A DNA stretch of 64,000 nt from Adiantum capillus-veneris. Taxonomy: Eukaryota; Streptophyta; Polypodiopsida; Polypodiales; Pteridaceae. A model generated the notes under the pieces. The model was not told where the DNA came from, made no database searches, and was given only the letters and a program-made list of their open reading frames with translations. The translations under genes were made by a program, and so were the position numbers. The stretch spans positions 110,342,808 through 110,406,807 of the forward strand of contig CM043966.1 in assembly GCA_014529385.2 (NCBI GenBank), read 5' to 3'. Position 1 is the stretch's first letter; the number at the start of each line of letters is the position of its first letter. This document shows positions 25,601 to 35,888 of the stretch, in pieces.

Positions 25601-26129
25601 CTGCCATATCTCCGTAGGTTGTATTTTGTTTCTTTGATCCATAGACCTCTATGGCCTCCCTTCTTTCTCTGACAGAACTCCCTTTGTTGTGCAGCTTCAA
25701 TGCATCTGCAATGAGCTGTGGAGTGATCTGTACTTCAACTGTTTCTCCATCCATGGCTGTCAACGTGGCTTTCCCATCCTTCTGAATGGATGTTGCCAAC
25801 TCATACACTCTTCTTGTGTCTACACCTGATGGTCTCGAGGTGAAGAACCTGTGTAAGTCAGCCTTTTCCAAGTATCTACTTATGTTCTCTGATCTGCTAT
25901 AATCCACTAATTCTCGTGGGATCATAGGTACATCGACCGATTGCCCTTGAGGATCTCTGAAAGTCCCCTGGTAGATCTTTATTCCCTCTTTTTCTAGTAC
26001 TGCTTCCTCCACCCAAGTCTTGGTTGGCTTGAGGGTTTCTGTTGGAATATCAAAAGGTTCTGCCTCTGCAAGAGCATCCTTGATGGTTGGTCTTTTTTTC
26101 TTAGTTGCCGATGACTTAGCGGAATCCAT
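22666..26129 (-). CDS. Large retroelement-associated ORF (763 + 371 codons, one frame change), coiled coil
   Basis: The first frame (26129-23838) starts MDSAKSSATKKKRP. Its N-terminal 270 residues (TFRDPQGQSVDVPMIPREL ... HRFFTSRPSGVDTRRVYELA ... NQFFHVCSKRPQKY) resemble the conserved block of plant retroelement ORFs often labelled 'putative plant transposon protein'. A lysine/glutamate-rich linker and a coiled coil (about residues 570-750) follow. It stops at GEQP; the neighbouring frame is already open there (AIELPETGEATTIEDPAP) and runs on through MASTSGISEEEERR to 22666. So I read one protein of about 1,150 residues broken by a 1-base shift. The last 55 or so codons run through the polypurine tract into the LTR. 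No enzyme motif is seen; a structural (gag- or env-position) role is a guess. Confidence 0.55.
22823..22834 (-). other. Polypurine tract next to the element 1 LTR
   Basis: The minus strand reads GGAGGGGGGGAG immediately before TGTTGAGCC. A purine tract touching an LTR's 5' end primes plus-strand synthesis in LTR elements. It lies inside the open frame that continues into the LTR. Confidence 0.65.
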
Positions 26130-26296
26130 GGATCCTGTAACTCCAATTTCAGAAGTTAGCGTCTTTTTAGTACTGAAAGCCGAAATGAAGCTTTTAACTA
26201 TTCAAATGACTTGAAAATTGAAACATCAGCTATTCAGGGCCTAAGGATGCAATGTAGGTGAAAAAATATGCAAACTGGGCTCAAAAACATGCTTGA

Positions 26297-27307
26297 GACA
26301 TCATACGCGTATGATGTCTTTTGTGTCAGAATGACTTCATATTGGTTGTGCTTGTAGGTGATAATGTATACATGAGTGTCATATGCTTGGATTTGAGTTT
26401 GGATCCCATTTGGTCAAGTTTTGGCCAGTTTTAGTCCAGTTCAGGCTCTTGGAAAAATTTTGAAAGGGAAATGGATTTTATGATCCAAATTGGGTAAAAC
26501 TTGGTGGATCACCTTCAAATGGCATGTAGAACACTTCTGTTTGGTGGTTGAAGCCCTTAGATGCCAAAATCACATAGTGAGACATCATACGCGTATGATG
26601 TCTTTTAGTGCATTTTTGGACCAATTTTCTCTATAAGCTTGGTTTTGGCTTTAGATAGGCTTATTCAGTGGATTTATCAAGTTTGGATAGAATTTGGACT
26701 AAAAATGGCCCTGGAGACATCATACGCGTATGATGTCTTTTTTCATCAATTTTTCATGGGATTGGTTCTGTGGACTCTCCATGTGCTAGTGAAGGACTGT
26801 TTATACTCAAATCTTGGTTTGGACTTGAAGATGTTGGATTTGGGACAAAAATAAGCTTTGTATGAAGGATTTTCTCTTAGTTGGGCTAATGGGGTGATCC
26901 ACTTGACCAAATGGTTCCAGACTTCATATGTAGCATGTATTAGATATATATAATGGATGTATGATGACAAATGAGCATTTTTGGCTCTGTAAGTGCAAAT
27001 AGACATTATACGCGTATGATGTCGTTTGTGTCAAAGTGGTGCTTTTTGGTTCCAGATAGCTTGTAGATGTGTTAATCAACAATCCTACAAAGTTTCAATG
27101 AGTTTGGAGTTATTTTGACAAAATTAGGACCAAAAATCAATTTTATGGCCTACTTTGCGTCTTTTTGGTTTTCCTTGGGTTTTCTAACTCCAATTCTCAT
27201 GATACTTGGTTCATAGGATGTGATTAATATGTGGAATGAGGCTATGCACTCAAATGTTGAAATGGATGTGAAAATCATGCTGTGAGACATCATACGCGTA
27301 TGATGTC
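26297..27307. repeat. Five spaced copies of a 22-bp perfect palindrome
   Basis: The half-site GACATCATACG followed by its own reverse complement occurs at 26297-26318, 26581-26602, 26716-26737 and 27286-27307, and with one mismatch at 27002-27023. Spacings are 284, 135, 286 and 284 bp, near multiples of 142 bp. Sequence between the copies is poorly conserved apart from short flanks (GAGACAT..., ...GTCTTTT). The core is ACGCGT. The array lies in the leader between the primer-binding-like site and the coiled-coil ORF. Confidence 0.9.
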
Positions 27308-28259
27308 TTTTCTTGAAATGTTGGTCTTTTTGTGCAAAGAATGCTTTGTGCTAGTGCCCTAAGCCCTGCTAACTAGTTTTCAACTTAAAAAGTCATCAGT
27401 TTAGCTAAAAAGCCCCCTTATAGGCATTTTCAGTCTCCGAAGTCGTCTTTTTGCCTTGGAGTTGAATTTCTTCAACTTTTCTTCTTGAGAGTTGCATTTC
27501 CAGCTCATTGGATATGTTGCGAAGCCATCCAGTTGGTTGGTTTGACTTTGGCTCCCCGTTCTCCATCTTTCTCCATTTGTTGCCCGAAAGCGTCTTTTTC
27601 ACCATCGGTAAGTGAATCAGCTTCTTTTGGGTTTTGCTTGCAAACATAAGTCATCCATGTATAGTTGAAACTGCTTGTGAAGTTTCATGTCATTTGGTCG
27701 TCAATTTTAGCCGTTATGCCAAAATGACGCTTTGTGTGTCCGCCGCCGAATCGGTTGTTCCGACCTACTTTTGGTGTCCAAACCTGGAGATACTCCATGG
27801 TTGCATTGCCCTCGATGTTGTTAAGCTTCCTGAGAAGTTTTGTGTCGTTCCGACAACTTTTTTCTGTTTGCTCTTGCAGGCTCTGTTGACCTAGGGTTTT
27901 TCCAGTCGTTCTTTCTCGAGCTTTGAGTGCTAGAAACTCATCTTCTATGTTAGGGTAACCCACCTCTAAGTTCTTGCAAAGTTTGGTTAGGCGGTTGTGC
28001 CCCTACCTAGCGTTCTTCCCCATTCCCCGTCTGCTCTTGTTTCTTGGTTTTGGTGAGTTTTCGCGACAAAAGTTAACGATAAGCATCAAAAGCTTATGGC
28101 AACGAGTCTACCTCTCATGTCTGGTGTCCTCTGAGCTCTCGTAGCAGTCGTAGAAGGCGGTAGAAGGTCGGATGCTCCTGTGTGCTCTTTGCTCTCTCCA
28201 AGAAGGTAATAGTGGAAATGAGCTTGATAGTGAAGTGAAAAATACTTAACTTCGGGCTT

Positions 28260-28278
28260 CCCGGATCACTTGTTACCA
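28260..28278 (-). other. Primer-binding-site-like sequence next to the 0.63-kb LTR
   Basis: The minus strand reads TGGTAACAAGTGATCCGGG, starting four bases after the TGTCA end of the LTR. The TGG start and spacing fit a tRNA primer site; the tRNA is not identified. Confidence 0.55.
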
Positions 28279-28282
28279 AATT

Positions 28283-28908
28283 TGACATGTGCTCCTATCT
28301 CGTCGTGAAATGCACTTTAGGATTTGAAATTTCTCAATTTGGACTCCGTTTGACCTGTTTCTGAGAAATCTGTCCACTTTGCCAAAATTTCTGTCATTTC
28401 GGGCTTTCCGCAACTTTTTCAGAATTGTACCCAATTTTTACCTGGGTTGCCCTTGTCATTAGAATCATCACCGTCTATTCTTTTCTTTTTTTCCGATCTC
28501 ATTTCACCTGCTTTTTTATTTTTCTTTTATTTTTATTAAGAAAATCATAAAAAATAAAGGAAAATAGCAAATTGAAGCCAAAAATTCCAAACATACACGA
28601 TAAATAGCTGGTAACCCTGTGTATATGAATATACACTTCTTTGTGATTTTTGGACTTGGATTACCACTTTTTTCCACTTTTTAGCTCCAAAAACACTCTT
28701 ATTTAGTGATATTTACACATCTAGAGACCCAAATTCATCATTTGATCTCTTCTTGTTGCAAAACAAGGTATATAAGGGCATAAATATTATCAATATCCGC
28801 AATCAAACATAAAAAATTGCAAAATCATGTAAGACACTGCCCTTGTAATATAATTTTTGTTTTTCTTTGTTTTTTTTCCGCTTGTAGCTGCTTTGTAGCT
28901 CCTGTATA
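28283..28908 (-). repeat. LTR, about 0.63 kb
   Basis: Borders come from the polypurine tract at 28909-28921 and the primer-binding-like site at 28260-28278. The 3' end is TGTCA. The 5' end reads TATACAGG rather than TG, so that border may be off by a few bases or mutated. It is AT-rich and includes a TATATAA-like stretch (about 28769-28775). It would be the 3' LTR of the pol element at 28944-35604 and the 5' LTR of the segment that follows. Confidence 0.55.
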
Positions 28909-28921
28909 CCTCCCCCCCTCC
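28909..28921 (-). other. Polypurine tract of the second Ty3/gypsy element
   Basis: The minus strand reads GGAGGGGGGGAGG, about 20 bp after the last open frame of the element and directly before the LTR. It is nearly identical to the tract at 22823-22834, suggesting related lineages. Confidence 0.65.
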
Positions 28922-28943
28922 TAGTCTGAGTCCTCCCGGACGA

Positions 28944-30340
28944 CTATGAAGTGTCTGTGGGTGAAGCATTGTAGTTGTTTTGGTCATAAGTTCCCAATGC
29001 AATTGTAGAGCGATGATACAACAGTCTTTCCAATAAAGCTGCTCTTTGTTTGATTGAAGGATTGGTGGTCGGGTTTTGGGTTGGTTTTGGCACTTTGGTA
29101 GTAGAATCAGTAGATGGATTCTTCGTTACCTTGTTGTCTTTTTTACAATCCAAATCTGCCTCCGCTTTGCTTGTGCTTGCCACAAACTCTTTGCGACCCA
29201 AACCGGCTTTTTCTTTTGTTGATGCCCTCTCTTAAATACCTAGAGTTTCCGTTGATTGTATTGAAGGGAGTTTCTTTTTACAAATCTTTGGGTCCAAATT
29301 TGCTTTTTTCTGTTTGTTGATTCCCTCCCTTGAAATACCTAGGAGTTTCGTTGATGTATTGAAGGGAGTTCCTTTTTACAAATCTTTGGGATCCAAATTT
29401 GCTTGCTATAGCTTTGTGCCGTCATGAACTTCTTGGAATCCAGATCTGTTTCACTGTCCTTGATTGTCTGGGATCACTCTGTTGTCTGGTATTGAAGACT
29501 CTGTTTTCCACCTTTTTGTTCTCTGGCACAGCCTTTTTTGGTCTCCATACCAACTTTGACTCCGTTTTTTCCCAAGGTTGAGCTGTTATATTATTGCTTG
29601 TCTTCCTTATCCACTGTTGAGAATTCCTCGTCGAAGAGCAATCGGTTGTATAGAAACTTTTGGTTGCCATTGCTTCTTCTTTTTCTCTGGTTGTTGTTTA
29701 CCTTGTCCGTGGATTCTTCCTTTGGAGTTGGCTCTGCTCCTTTGGTGAACTTAACTGATTGACTTTCACCTTCGTATTTGATAAGCACTGATTTAGAACT
29801 CCAGTCAATCATTGCATTGTATTGCTTCTGCCATGGTTGTCCTAGCAATAATGGATGTTGTGTAGCTTGGTCTTCAACCACGTAAAACATATGAGGATAC
29901 ACATATTGGTTAATCTGTATATGTAAAACTGTGCATCCGACAGTTTTGATTGAATTCTCAGAGTAACTCTTTAACTCTTGCTTGGCAGTTTGTAGTTTAG
30001 TGTCATTTGTCAATTGTCTATACAAACTGAGTGAAAGTAGGTTAGCTTGAGCTCCTGAATCCAATAGTGCTCTGGCTTTGATTTGGTTGGTTCCTACTTT
30101 GCATTCAATGATGGGTTCTTCTTTGTCATTCCCATTTCTGTTATACTAACTGCGTTTATTCGTATTGCTCCTTCATTGCGCTGTTTCTGACGCAGTAGTC
30201 TTCTTTTCTCCATTCTTTCCTTCGCCTCGGCTTGCGCTTCCTCCTCAATCTTTTTCTTTTTTGGACACGCAGCTTTTCTTGATGTATTTTGAGAAGCATG
30301 TCTTGTGTTAGCGGCAACAGATACTTTTTCACTCTGCATC
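28944..30340 (-). pseudogene. Extra 3' ORF with a second retropepsin-like domain
   Basis: Downstream of integrase the frame reads ECKVGTNQIKARALLDSGAQANLLSLSLYRQL ... HPLLLGQPWQKQYNAMIDW (about 30110-29700). This has the DSG triad and the later hydrophobic-G motif of retroviral-type aspartic proteases. It is preceded by a lysine-rich segment (30339-30094, other frame) and followed by a tail ending LLERLLYHRSTIALGTYDQ (to 28944), with frame changes between. Near 29219-29405 a unit of about 105 bp is tandemly duplicated. The element's pol protease is separate (33430-35604), so this is a second one. Function unknown. Confidence 0.55.
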
Positions 30341-31855
30341 CACTAATCCAATTGGGCATTTCTTCTCCGTCTAATGTAGCAAGCTTGACGGCTCCACTTG
30401 GTGATAGATCTTTAATCACCAGAGGTCCCATCCCTCGCTTTTTAAGCTTCTTAGCATGCTGTTTCAGAGTGTAAACTAGGACATAGTCCCCAACTTTAAA
30501 CTCTTTAGTCCGCACATGCTTATCAAAAAATTCCTTTTGTCGCCTTTTTGAGCGTAGATGGAAGCTACTGCTTTTAGGCGAAGCTCATCTAGCTTTTCCA
30601 GGTCATCTATTCTATCAGAGAGCTCGTGCCCTGTCCACTCTAGATCCTTAGCCACCCTTAAGGTTGAAATCAAGAATTCTATTGGCAAGATAGCATTTAG
30701 CCCAAAAACCATGTTATATGGGGTCGTTCCTATTGATGTTTTATATGCACCCTATATGCCCATAATGTTGAATGCAACTTCTGGTCCCAGTCAGTTCTCG
30801 ACTCAGATACAATCTTCGTAAGGACCGTGCATATGGTTTTGTTTGTTGCTTCAGCTTGTCCGTTTGCTTGTGGATGATACGGGGCTGATTTCCTATGGAT
30901 TACCATGAATTCATCTAGAAGGATCTCTATCACTTCATTTATAAAATGTGTGCCTCGATCACTCACAATTTCTATGGCAATCCATATCGTACAAAGACGT
31001 ATTCATATAGAAATTGTGCCGTGGTCCTGGCATCTGCTTTTGAGTTGCCTTTGCTTCGACCCACTTTGTTAGATAGTCTGTAGCCACAATGATGTATTGT
31101 GCATGAGTCTTATATGCAGGAGGTGAAATGGGTCCGACATAATCAATCCCCCATTTTGCAAAAGCTCTTGCCCCCATCATTGGTCTAAGCGGCATATCAT
31201 CTCTTTTAAGTGGTACTTTGGTCCGCTGACAGTCATCACACCGTTTAACGTATTCCTCAGCGTCCATATGTAATGTTGGCCACCATATTCCTGCGGCTAA
31301 GACAAGTTTTGCTGTCTTATCACCTGAGAAATGGCCTCCACCTACTCCTCCATGAGCTTGCTCCAGGATTATCACATACTCAGACTCTGATGCGCAAATC
31401 CTAAGCTGGTTGTCTTTACCTCTCTTATAGAGTTGATCTCCTATTAAAGCGTAATCTCTAGCTTCTGTCTCTACAGATTTCTGACGAGCTTTTGACGTTC
31501 CTTCTGGGAAAGTTCTATTTGTGAGATATTCAACAATATACTGACTCCATTCTGGAGCGATCATTATCTGATATAATGTTGAATACTCGGCTGGCGGTTT
31601 TGATGAACATACAATACATACAGTGACATATTCATGTACGCTTTCTTTCATTCCTGGCCAATAGACTCCCAATTGTAACAAATTCCTATATGTGTTCCTT
31701 CTTGAACAATGAAATGCACATTCCTGAACATGTGCTTCGCGCAGATATATATTATATTCCTCAGGATTGATGCATAGTCGTAAAACATGATCATTTCCCA
31801 ATTGATACAACCTTCCTGCAATCCAATTGAAGATTCTTGGATTGCTGAATAGCAA
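30156..31855 (-). pseudogene. Integrase of the second Ty3/gypsy element, frameshifted
   Basis: The N-terminal zinc-binding region reads LEQAHGGVGGGHFSGDKTAK ... CDDCQRTK. The core has WGIDYVGPISPPAYKTHAQYIIVATDYLTKWVEA (first catalytic Asp), then MSDRGTHFINEV (second Asp) and HRKSAPYHPQANGQAEATNK with the catalytic Glu. The C-terminal part has ELRLKAVASIYAQKGDKR and GDYVLVYTLKQHAKKLKKRGMGPLVI. Breaks near 30960, 30720 and 30500 divide it. Another zinc-binding-like segment at the N-terminus (about 31600-31750) looks like a partial duplication of the first domain. Confidence 0.85.
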
Positions 31856-32088
31856 TATGTTTCAGGTTGTATTCTCTTCTATCGAACTCTCCTCCATAGG
31901 TTAATAGGTTAACGACATTTTGAGACCACTTAGGTATCATTTCTATGTTGAACAAGTACGCGTCTGGCATGTCGTCATCTACTCCTATAGGGTCTTCTCC
32001 ATTCGTCAATCGCGAAAGATGATCAGCTCTAAGATGTGTTTTTTTCTTTCTTTACTACAATGAAGTCGAATTCCAGTAAGATAATGAA

Positions 32089-33403
32089 CTATCTCACTAT
32101 TCTCCCGGTATTGCATGGTTTATTCACTAGGTAGAGCAAGGCTTGGTGATCCGTAAAAAACACAAACTTGTTGGCTAGAAGATAATGCCGAAATTTCTTC
32201 ACAGCATAGATCATTCCTAATCCTTCTCGCTCTGTTGTGGTGTAATTCTTCTCTGCATTGTTGAGCTGTCGACTGGCGTAACAGATAGGAAAATCCATGT
32301 TTCCTTCTTCTGGCTGAGCCAGAATGCATCCTATTGCATATGCCGAAGCATCTATATGCACATGGAATATCTTCTCCCAATCTGGTGATTTCAAGACTGG
32401 AGCAGTAATGAGTGCCTCTTTCAATTTCTTGAATGATTCCTCACACTCCTCTGTCCATTCAAAGTTCACTATTAGCCTGTAAAGTGGTTGGCCTATTATA
32501 GCGTACATGTAAATGAATCGTCTATAATATCCACAATGTCCCATAAAGCTCTGTACTTGTTTCGCATTGGTTGGTCTAGGCATATCCACTATAACTTTTA
32601 TCTTCTCTAAATCCGTGGATATTCCGTTTTGTGAGACAATATGTCCCAGAATTCTGCCCTGTCGGACCATAAACACACATTTCTCAGGATTGAGACAAAT
32701 GCGATATGTCCTACATTTCTCAAATACTTTTCTTAGGTGTTCTAGATGCTCATCTCTCAGTAGAGAATGTACACATAAGTCATCCATGTATATTTTAGAA
32801 ACAGCCTTAAGTATTCTTTGAAAGCATGCGTCATCAGCCTCTGGAAGGTTGCGGGAGCATTGGTTAGACCAAAAGGCATAACCGATAAGCATAAATTCCC
32901 CACTCCGTTGCAAAAGCTGTTTTATGTTGATCTTCCAGTGCTATGGCTAGCTGGTTATATCCTGAAAAACCATCAAGAAAGGAGTATGCTGTTTTCCCTG
33001 ATACACGCTCTAGAACATGATCAGTTATCGGCAGGGGATAATTGTCCCTGATTGTTGCAGCATTCACTTTCTTTAAGTTGACACACACTCGGAGTTTTCC
33101 GTTCTTCTTAGGTACTACCACAATCGGAGATACCCAATCGGTGTGTTCAATCTCGTATATGAATTCAGCTTCCATTAGCTTATCTATCTCTTCCTTGATT
33201 CGCTTAGCAAAAGTATCATTATATGTGTATGGTCTCTGTCTGCTAGGCTTTGCGTCTTGTTTCAGTGGGATTGAGTGTTGGCATATCGATGGGTCAACTC
33301 CCTTTAAGTCCTTATAAGACCATGCAAACACATCCCTATACTCTCTGAGAAGACTCAAAAGTCTCTCTTCCTCGCTTGGAGACAAATCTGTGGCTATGTA
33401 CAC
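32089..33403 (-). pseudogene. Reverse transcriptase and RNase H of the second Ty3/gypsy element
   Basis: The first frame (33403-32864) has VFAWSYKDLKGVD, EFIYEIEHTDWVSPIVVVPKKNGKLRVCVNLKKVN and YSFLDGFSGYNQLAIA. MPFGLTNAPATFQRLM lies in a short shifted piece. The next frame (32913-32089) has the YMDD catalytic box, GHIVSQNGISTDLEKI, and an RNase H domain (HVHIDASAYAIGCILAQ, TTTEREGLGMIYAVKKFRHYLL, FFTDHQALLYL). Two frameshifts around 32790-32890 separate them. Upstream the frame joins the protease ORF through a shift at an A-rich run (about 33440). Confidence 0.88.
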
Positions 33404-33429
33404 CGGTCTAGGCGTCTCACCTGGAGCTG

Positions 33430-35604
33430 CTAAATCAACTTTTTTTGCATCCTCCGGTCCGTCATAAGATTCGTTCTCCTTCCTCTCTCGAATAGGTGGG
33501 GTAATATCACCTTCCTATCCTCTATTGTGAATTTCCTATAGTGAGAGGGAACATCCATGTTTTCCTTGATTTTGACGTTTTCGTCCTCTCCACTCTCAAT
33601 TTCTGTCGTCCAAACTTCTTTCAGAGTTTTCTTGAGCTCTCTGTACTTGTTTCTACGTTCTAACTTGGACTCCGTGTATTCTCTGTTGCGCTTGTTCTTT
33701 TCTGATTTTTCTGTTTCAGTTTTCGTTCCATTCTTTTGAACTTGATTTCTTGAGCCTCTTTTGTCTTTTCGTAAGCTCTTTTGATCACTGCCTCTCATTC
33801 TTCCAGAAATCTTATCCTTAACACAATCTTCAGCCTTTACTAGCATTAGGAATTGATTTTTTCCTCTTATTCTAGGCATCGGATTGGTTCTAACCCCTTT
33901 TGTTTTTTTCTTTGCTCTATAGTGTTTCTGGCGTTGTTTAGTTTGGTTCGGAAAATCATAAAATCGGACATCCGTTATAGTTTCTTCGTTTCCGCTTGAA
34001 TTGTCCGTTGACTCGTTGTCTGCTTCATTTCCCCACTCTGGATGATTGGGAATGTCGTGAAACACCTCTTCTTCATCTTCCTTTTCCAGTGTATCGTTCT
34101 TTTCAGTTTCTTTTTCGAGTACAGTTCTCAACATGAAATACGGAACCACGTCGTACCCGTCCTTGTCGCAAAATTTCGTTGTGGGACCATCCGGAATTGC
34201 ACAAACATCTAGGGTTGCTAGAATGTGTGTCCATTCTAATGGTTCAAGCGTGTCCTCTGGAAAGGGTTCTCCTATATAAGTTTCGTCTTCGATAGCCCTT
34301 TCTAAAACACATTCTTCTCGTTTCAGACTTCCACATTTCGAAGCTCCACACATCCATAACTCCTTGGGTTTACCTAACCAAGCTGGAAATTCGGATCCCG
34401 CCAAAGTAGCTGAATCAAACTCCTCTACCGGTGTTCGGTTCACATCTTTGTAGCTATGGTCTTTCAGGTTCACACGTGTAGTGGTTTCCATATTTCTCAG
34501 GTATATGTGATCGTAGCCCCAATCCTGGACCATTTTCAACTGTCTCATGAATGGTCTTCCCAATATGATATCATAGTTATTCTCCTTGCCAAAATCGACA
34601 ATAGCAAAAGTATGTTCGTATTCAATGCCGCAAGAAGTCACTACAACTTTCTCTAATAACCCCATAGGTTTCTCCATGTGTCCATCTGCTAATTGGAGTT
34701 TCAACCTAGTCTTCCTTATTGCTGGTTTCCCCCATTTTTTCCAGATTTCTTTTGTAGCAATGGCTACCCCAGCTCCGCTGTCTAGTATTGCCATCGTGTT
34801 CACTCCTTGGAATTCAACTGGTAAGGTTGTATTCCCCTCTTCACCTTCGCAATACTCTCCGACCTTGTTTAAGGGTACAGGCTTAGCGTTCTTTTGTGGC
34901 TTGCTCAGCTCCTCTATGCTCTCTTGCAATCTCGATGTTGGATCTTTTATCCCGAATTTCTCCAAGCATTTTCCTACAGTGGTCCACATATGTGGTCTTA
35001 GCCTCAAAAGCTCAGCTAGAGTGATAGTGCATGTCACTGGTGTTGACAAAATCTCTATCAATCCTTGCGAGTCCATGACTTTTTCTGATGAGATTTCTCG
35101 TGAGGGAAGTGCTCTAATCTCGGATTTTGCTTCATACTCTCCTAAGTATGAAGGTAAGGTTTTCAGTGAATGAGGTTTGCTCTCCATTGTTCTAACAGAG
35201 CCCCCATCTCCCCAGTAAGATTGCAGATCCAAGTCCACTTGAGATCCTGCCTCAAATTCCACTATGGGAGGATTCCTGATGTCCTTTTCCCAATTTGTCT
35301 GATTAGCTTGGCAACTTAGCTCGTTTGCAAAGTTTGCCTCTCTCACTTGTTTCCAAAATTCATTGTAATCCTCATCTCTTCCGTAAGACCTCTGTATGAC
35401 TGGATGAAAACTCTCTATCTCCTGATCGGTTGTGTTCAATACTATGCGGTCATCCTTTTGTGTATTTTCAGGCTTTTGTGCACTGGGAGTCTTTTCAGCT
35501 ACCCGTGAAACGATAGTCTCTTGCTGAATTGGGTTTTTTCCACAATTCATTGTTTCTTTTGGTGGTTCTAATAAGGCTTGTGCAGTCTCGATCATTTTTG
35601 GCAC
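33430..35604 (-). CDS. Protease-containing ORF of the second Ty3/gypsy element (724 codons)
   Basis: The middle of the frame has a retropepsin-like domain (about residues 265-350): MAILDSGAGVAIATKEIWKKWG, KLQLADGHMEKPMG, NYDIILGRPFMRQLKM. The DSG triad is intact. The N-terminal third has no recognisable motif and may be the end of a gag or linker. The C-terminal third is highly charged (KDKRGSRNQVQKNGTKTETEKSEKNKRN) and leads into the reverse transcriptase one frame away. It may continue upstream into the N run. Being open over 2.2 kb, it is the least damaged part of this element. Confidence 0.75.
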   Translation of the reverse strand: MPKMIETAQALLEPPKETMNCGKNPIQQETIVSRVAEKTPSAQKPENTQKDDRIVLNTTDQEIESFHPVIQRSYGRDEDYNEFWKQVREANFANELSCQANQTNWEKDIRNPPIVEFEAGSQVDLDLQSYWGDGGSVRTMESKPHSLKTLPSYLGEYEAKSEIRALPSREISSEKVMDSQGLIEILSTPVTCTITLAELLRLRPHMWTTVGKCLEKFGIKDPTSRLQESIEELSKPQKNAKPVPLNKVGEYCEGEEGNTTLPVEFQGVNTMAILDSGAGVAIATKEIWKKWGKPAIRKTRLKLQLADGHMEKPMGLLEKVVVTSCGIEYEHTFAIVDFGKENNYDIILGRPFMRQLKMVQDWGYDHIYLRNMETTTRVNLKDHSYKDVNRTPVEEFDSATLAGSEFPAWLGKPKELWMCGASKCGSLKREECVLERAIEDETYIGEPFPEDTLEPLEWTHILATLDVCAIPDGPTTKFCDKDGYDVVPYFMLRTVLEKETEKNDTLEKEDEEEVFHDIPNHPEWGNEADNESTDNSSGNEETITDVRFYDFPNQTKQRQKHYRAKKKTKGVRTNPMPRIRGKNQFLMLVKAEDCVKDKISGRMRGSDQKSLRKDKRGSRNQVQKNGTKTETEKSEKNKRNREYTESKLERRNKYRELKKTLKEVWTTEIESGEDENVKIKENMDVPSHYRKFTIEDRKVILPHLFERGRRTNLMTDRRMQKKLI

Positions 35605-35688
35605 ATTTCAAGTCTCTTGCTTTTCCAAATTCTGGTTTTGGGTATGTCTCACCTCTGTTCTTGTGTTTGGTTGTTCTTTACCTAGCTT

Positions 35689-35888
35689 NNNNNNNNNNNN
35701 NNNNNNNNNNNNNNNNNNNNNNNNNNNNNNNNNNNNNNNNNNNNNNNNNNNNNNNNNNNNNNNNNNNNNNNNNNNNNNNNNNNNNNNNNNNNNNNNNNNN
35801 NNNNNNNNNNNNNNNNNNNNNNNNNNNNNNNNNNNNNNNNNNNNNNNNNNNNNNNNNNNNNNNNNNNNNNNNNNNNNNNNNNNNNNNN
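35689..35888. other. 200-base N run (scaffold gap)
   Basis: Second placeholder gap, between retroelement sequence and the satellite of the right arm. With the first gap it isolates 15085-35688 as a separate contig whose placement is not proven by sequence. Confidence 0.99.

Larger units (their letters stand above)
22823..28282 (-). mobile_element. Retroelement internal segment between two different LTRs
   Basis: On the minus strand this runs from a primer-binding-like site (28278) through a 2.1-kb leader with palindrome repeats, then the large coiled-coil ORF, to a polypurine tract (22834). The LTR upstream (28283-28908) and the LTR downstream (21142-22822) have no visible similarity, so this is not one normal element. 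It may be a recombinant or two truncated elements. No pol is present. Confidence 0.55.
28909..35688 (-). mobile_element. Second Ty3/gypsy element: protease to 3' end, truncated by the gap
   Basis: On the minus strand: protease-containing ORF, reverse transcriptase, RNase H, integrase, then an extra retropepsin-like ORF and a polypurine tract. Gag and the 5' LTR are missing beyond the N run at 35689. Frames are broken in several places, but it is less decayed than element 1. The FAWSYKDLKGVDP segment before the RT is typical of plant Tat/Athila-type polyproteins. Confidence 0.85.

Noticed and set aside
26129-28260. Small frames at 27405-27647 and 27685-27963 (minus strand) as genes in the retroelement leader
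   Set aside because: No domain, no start context and low-complexity charged content. They may be remnants of leader coding sequence but cannot be supported.
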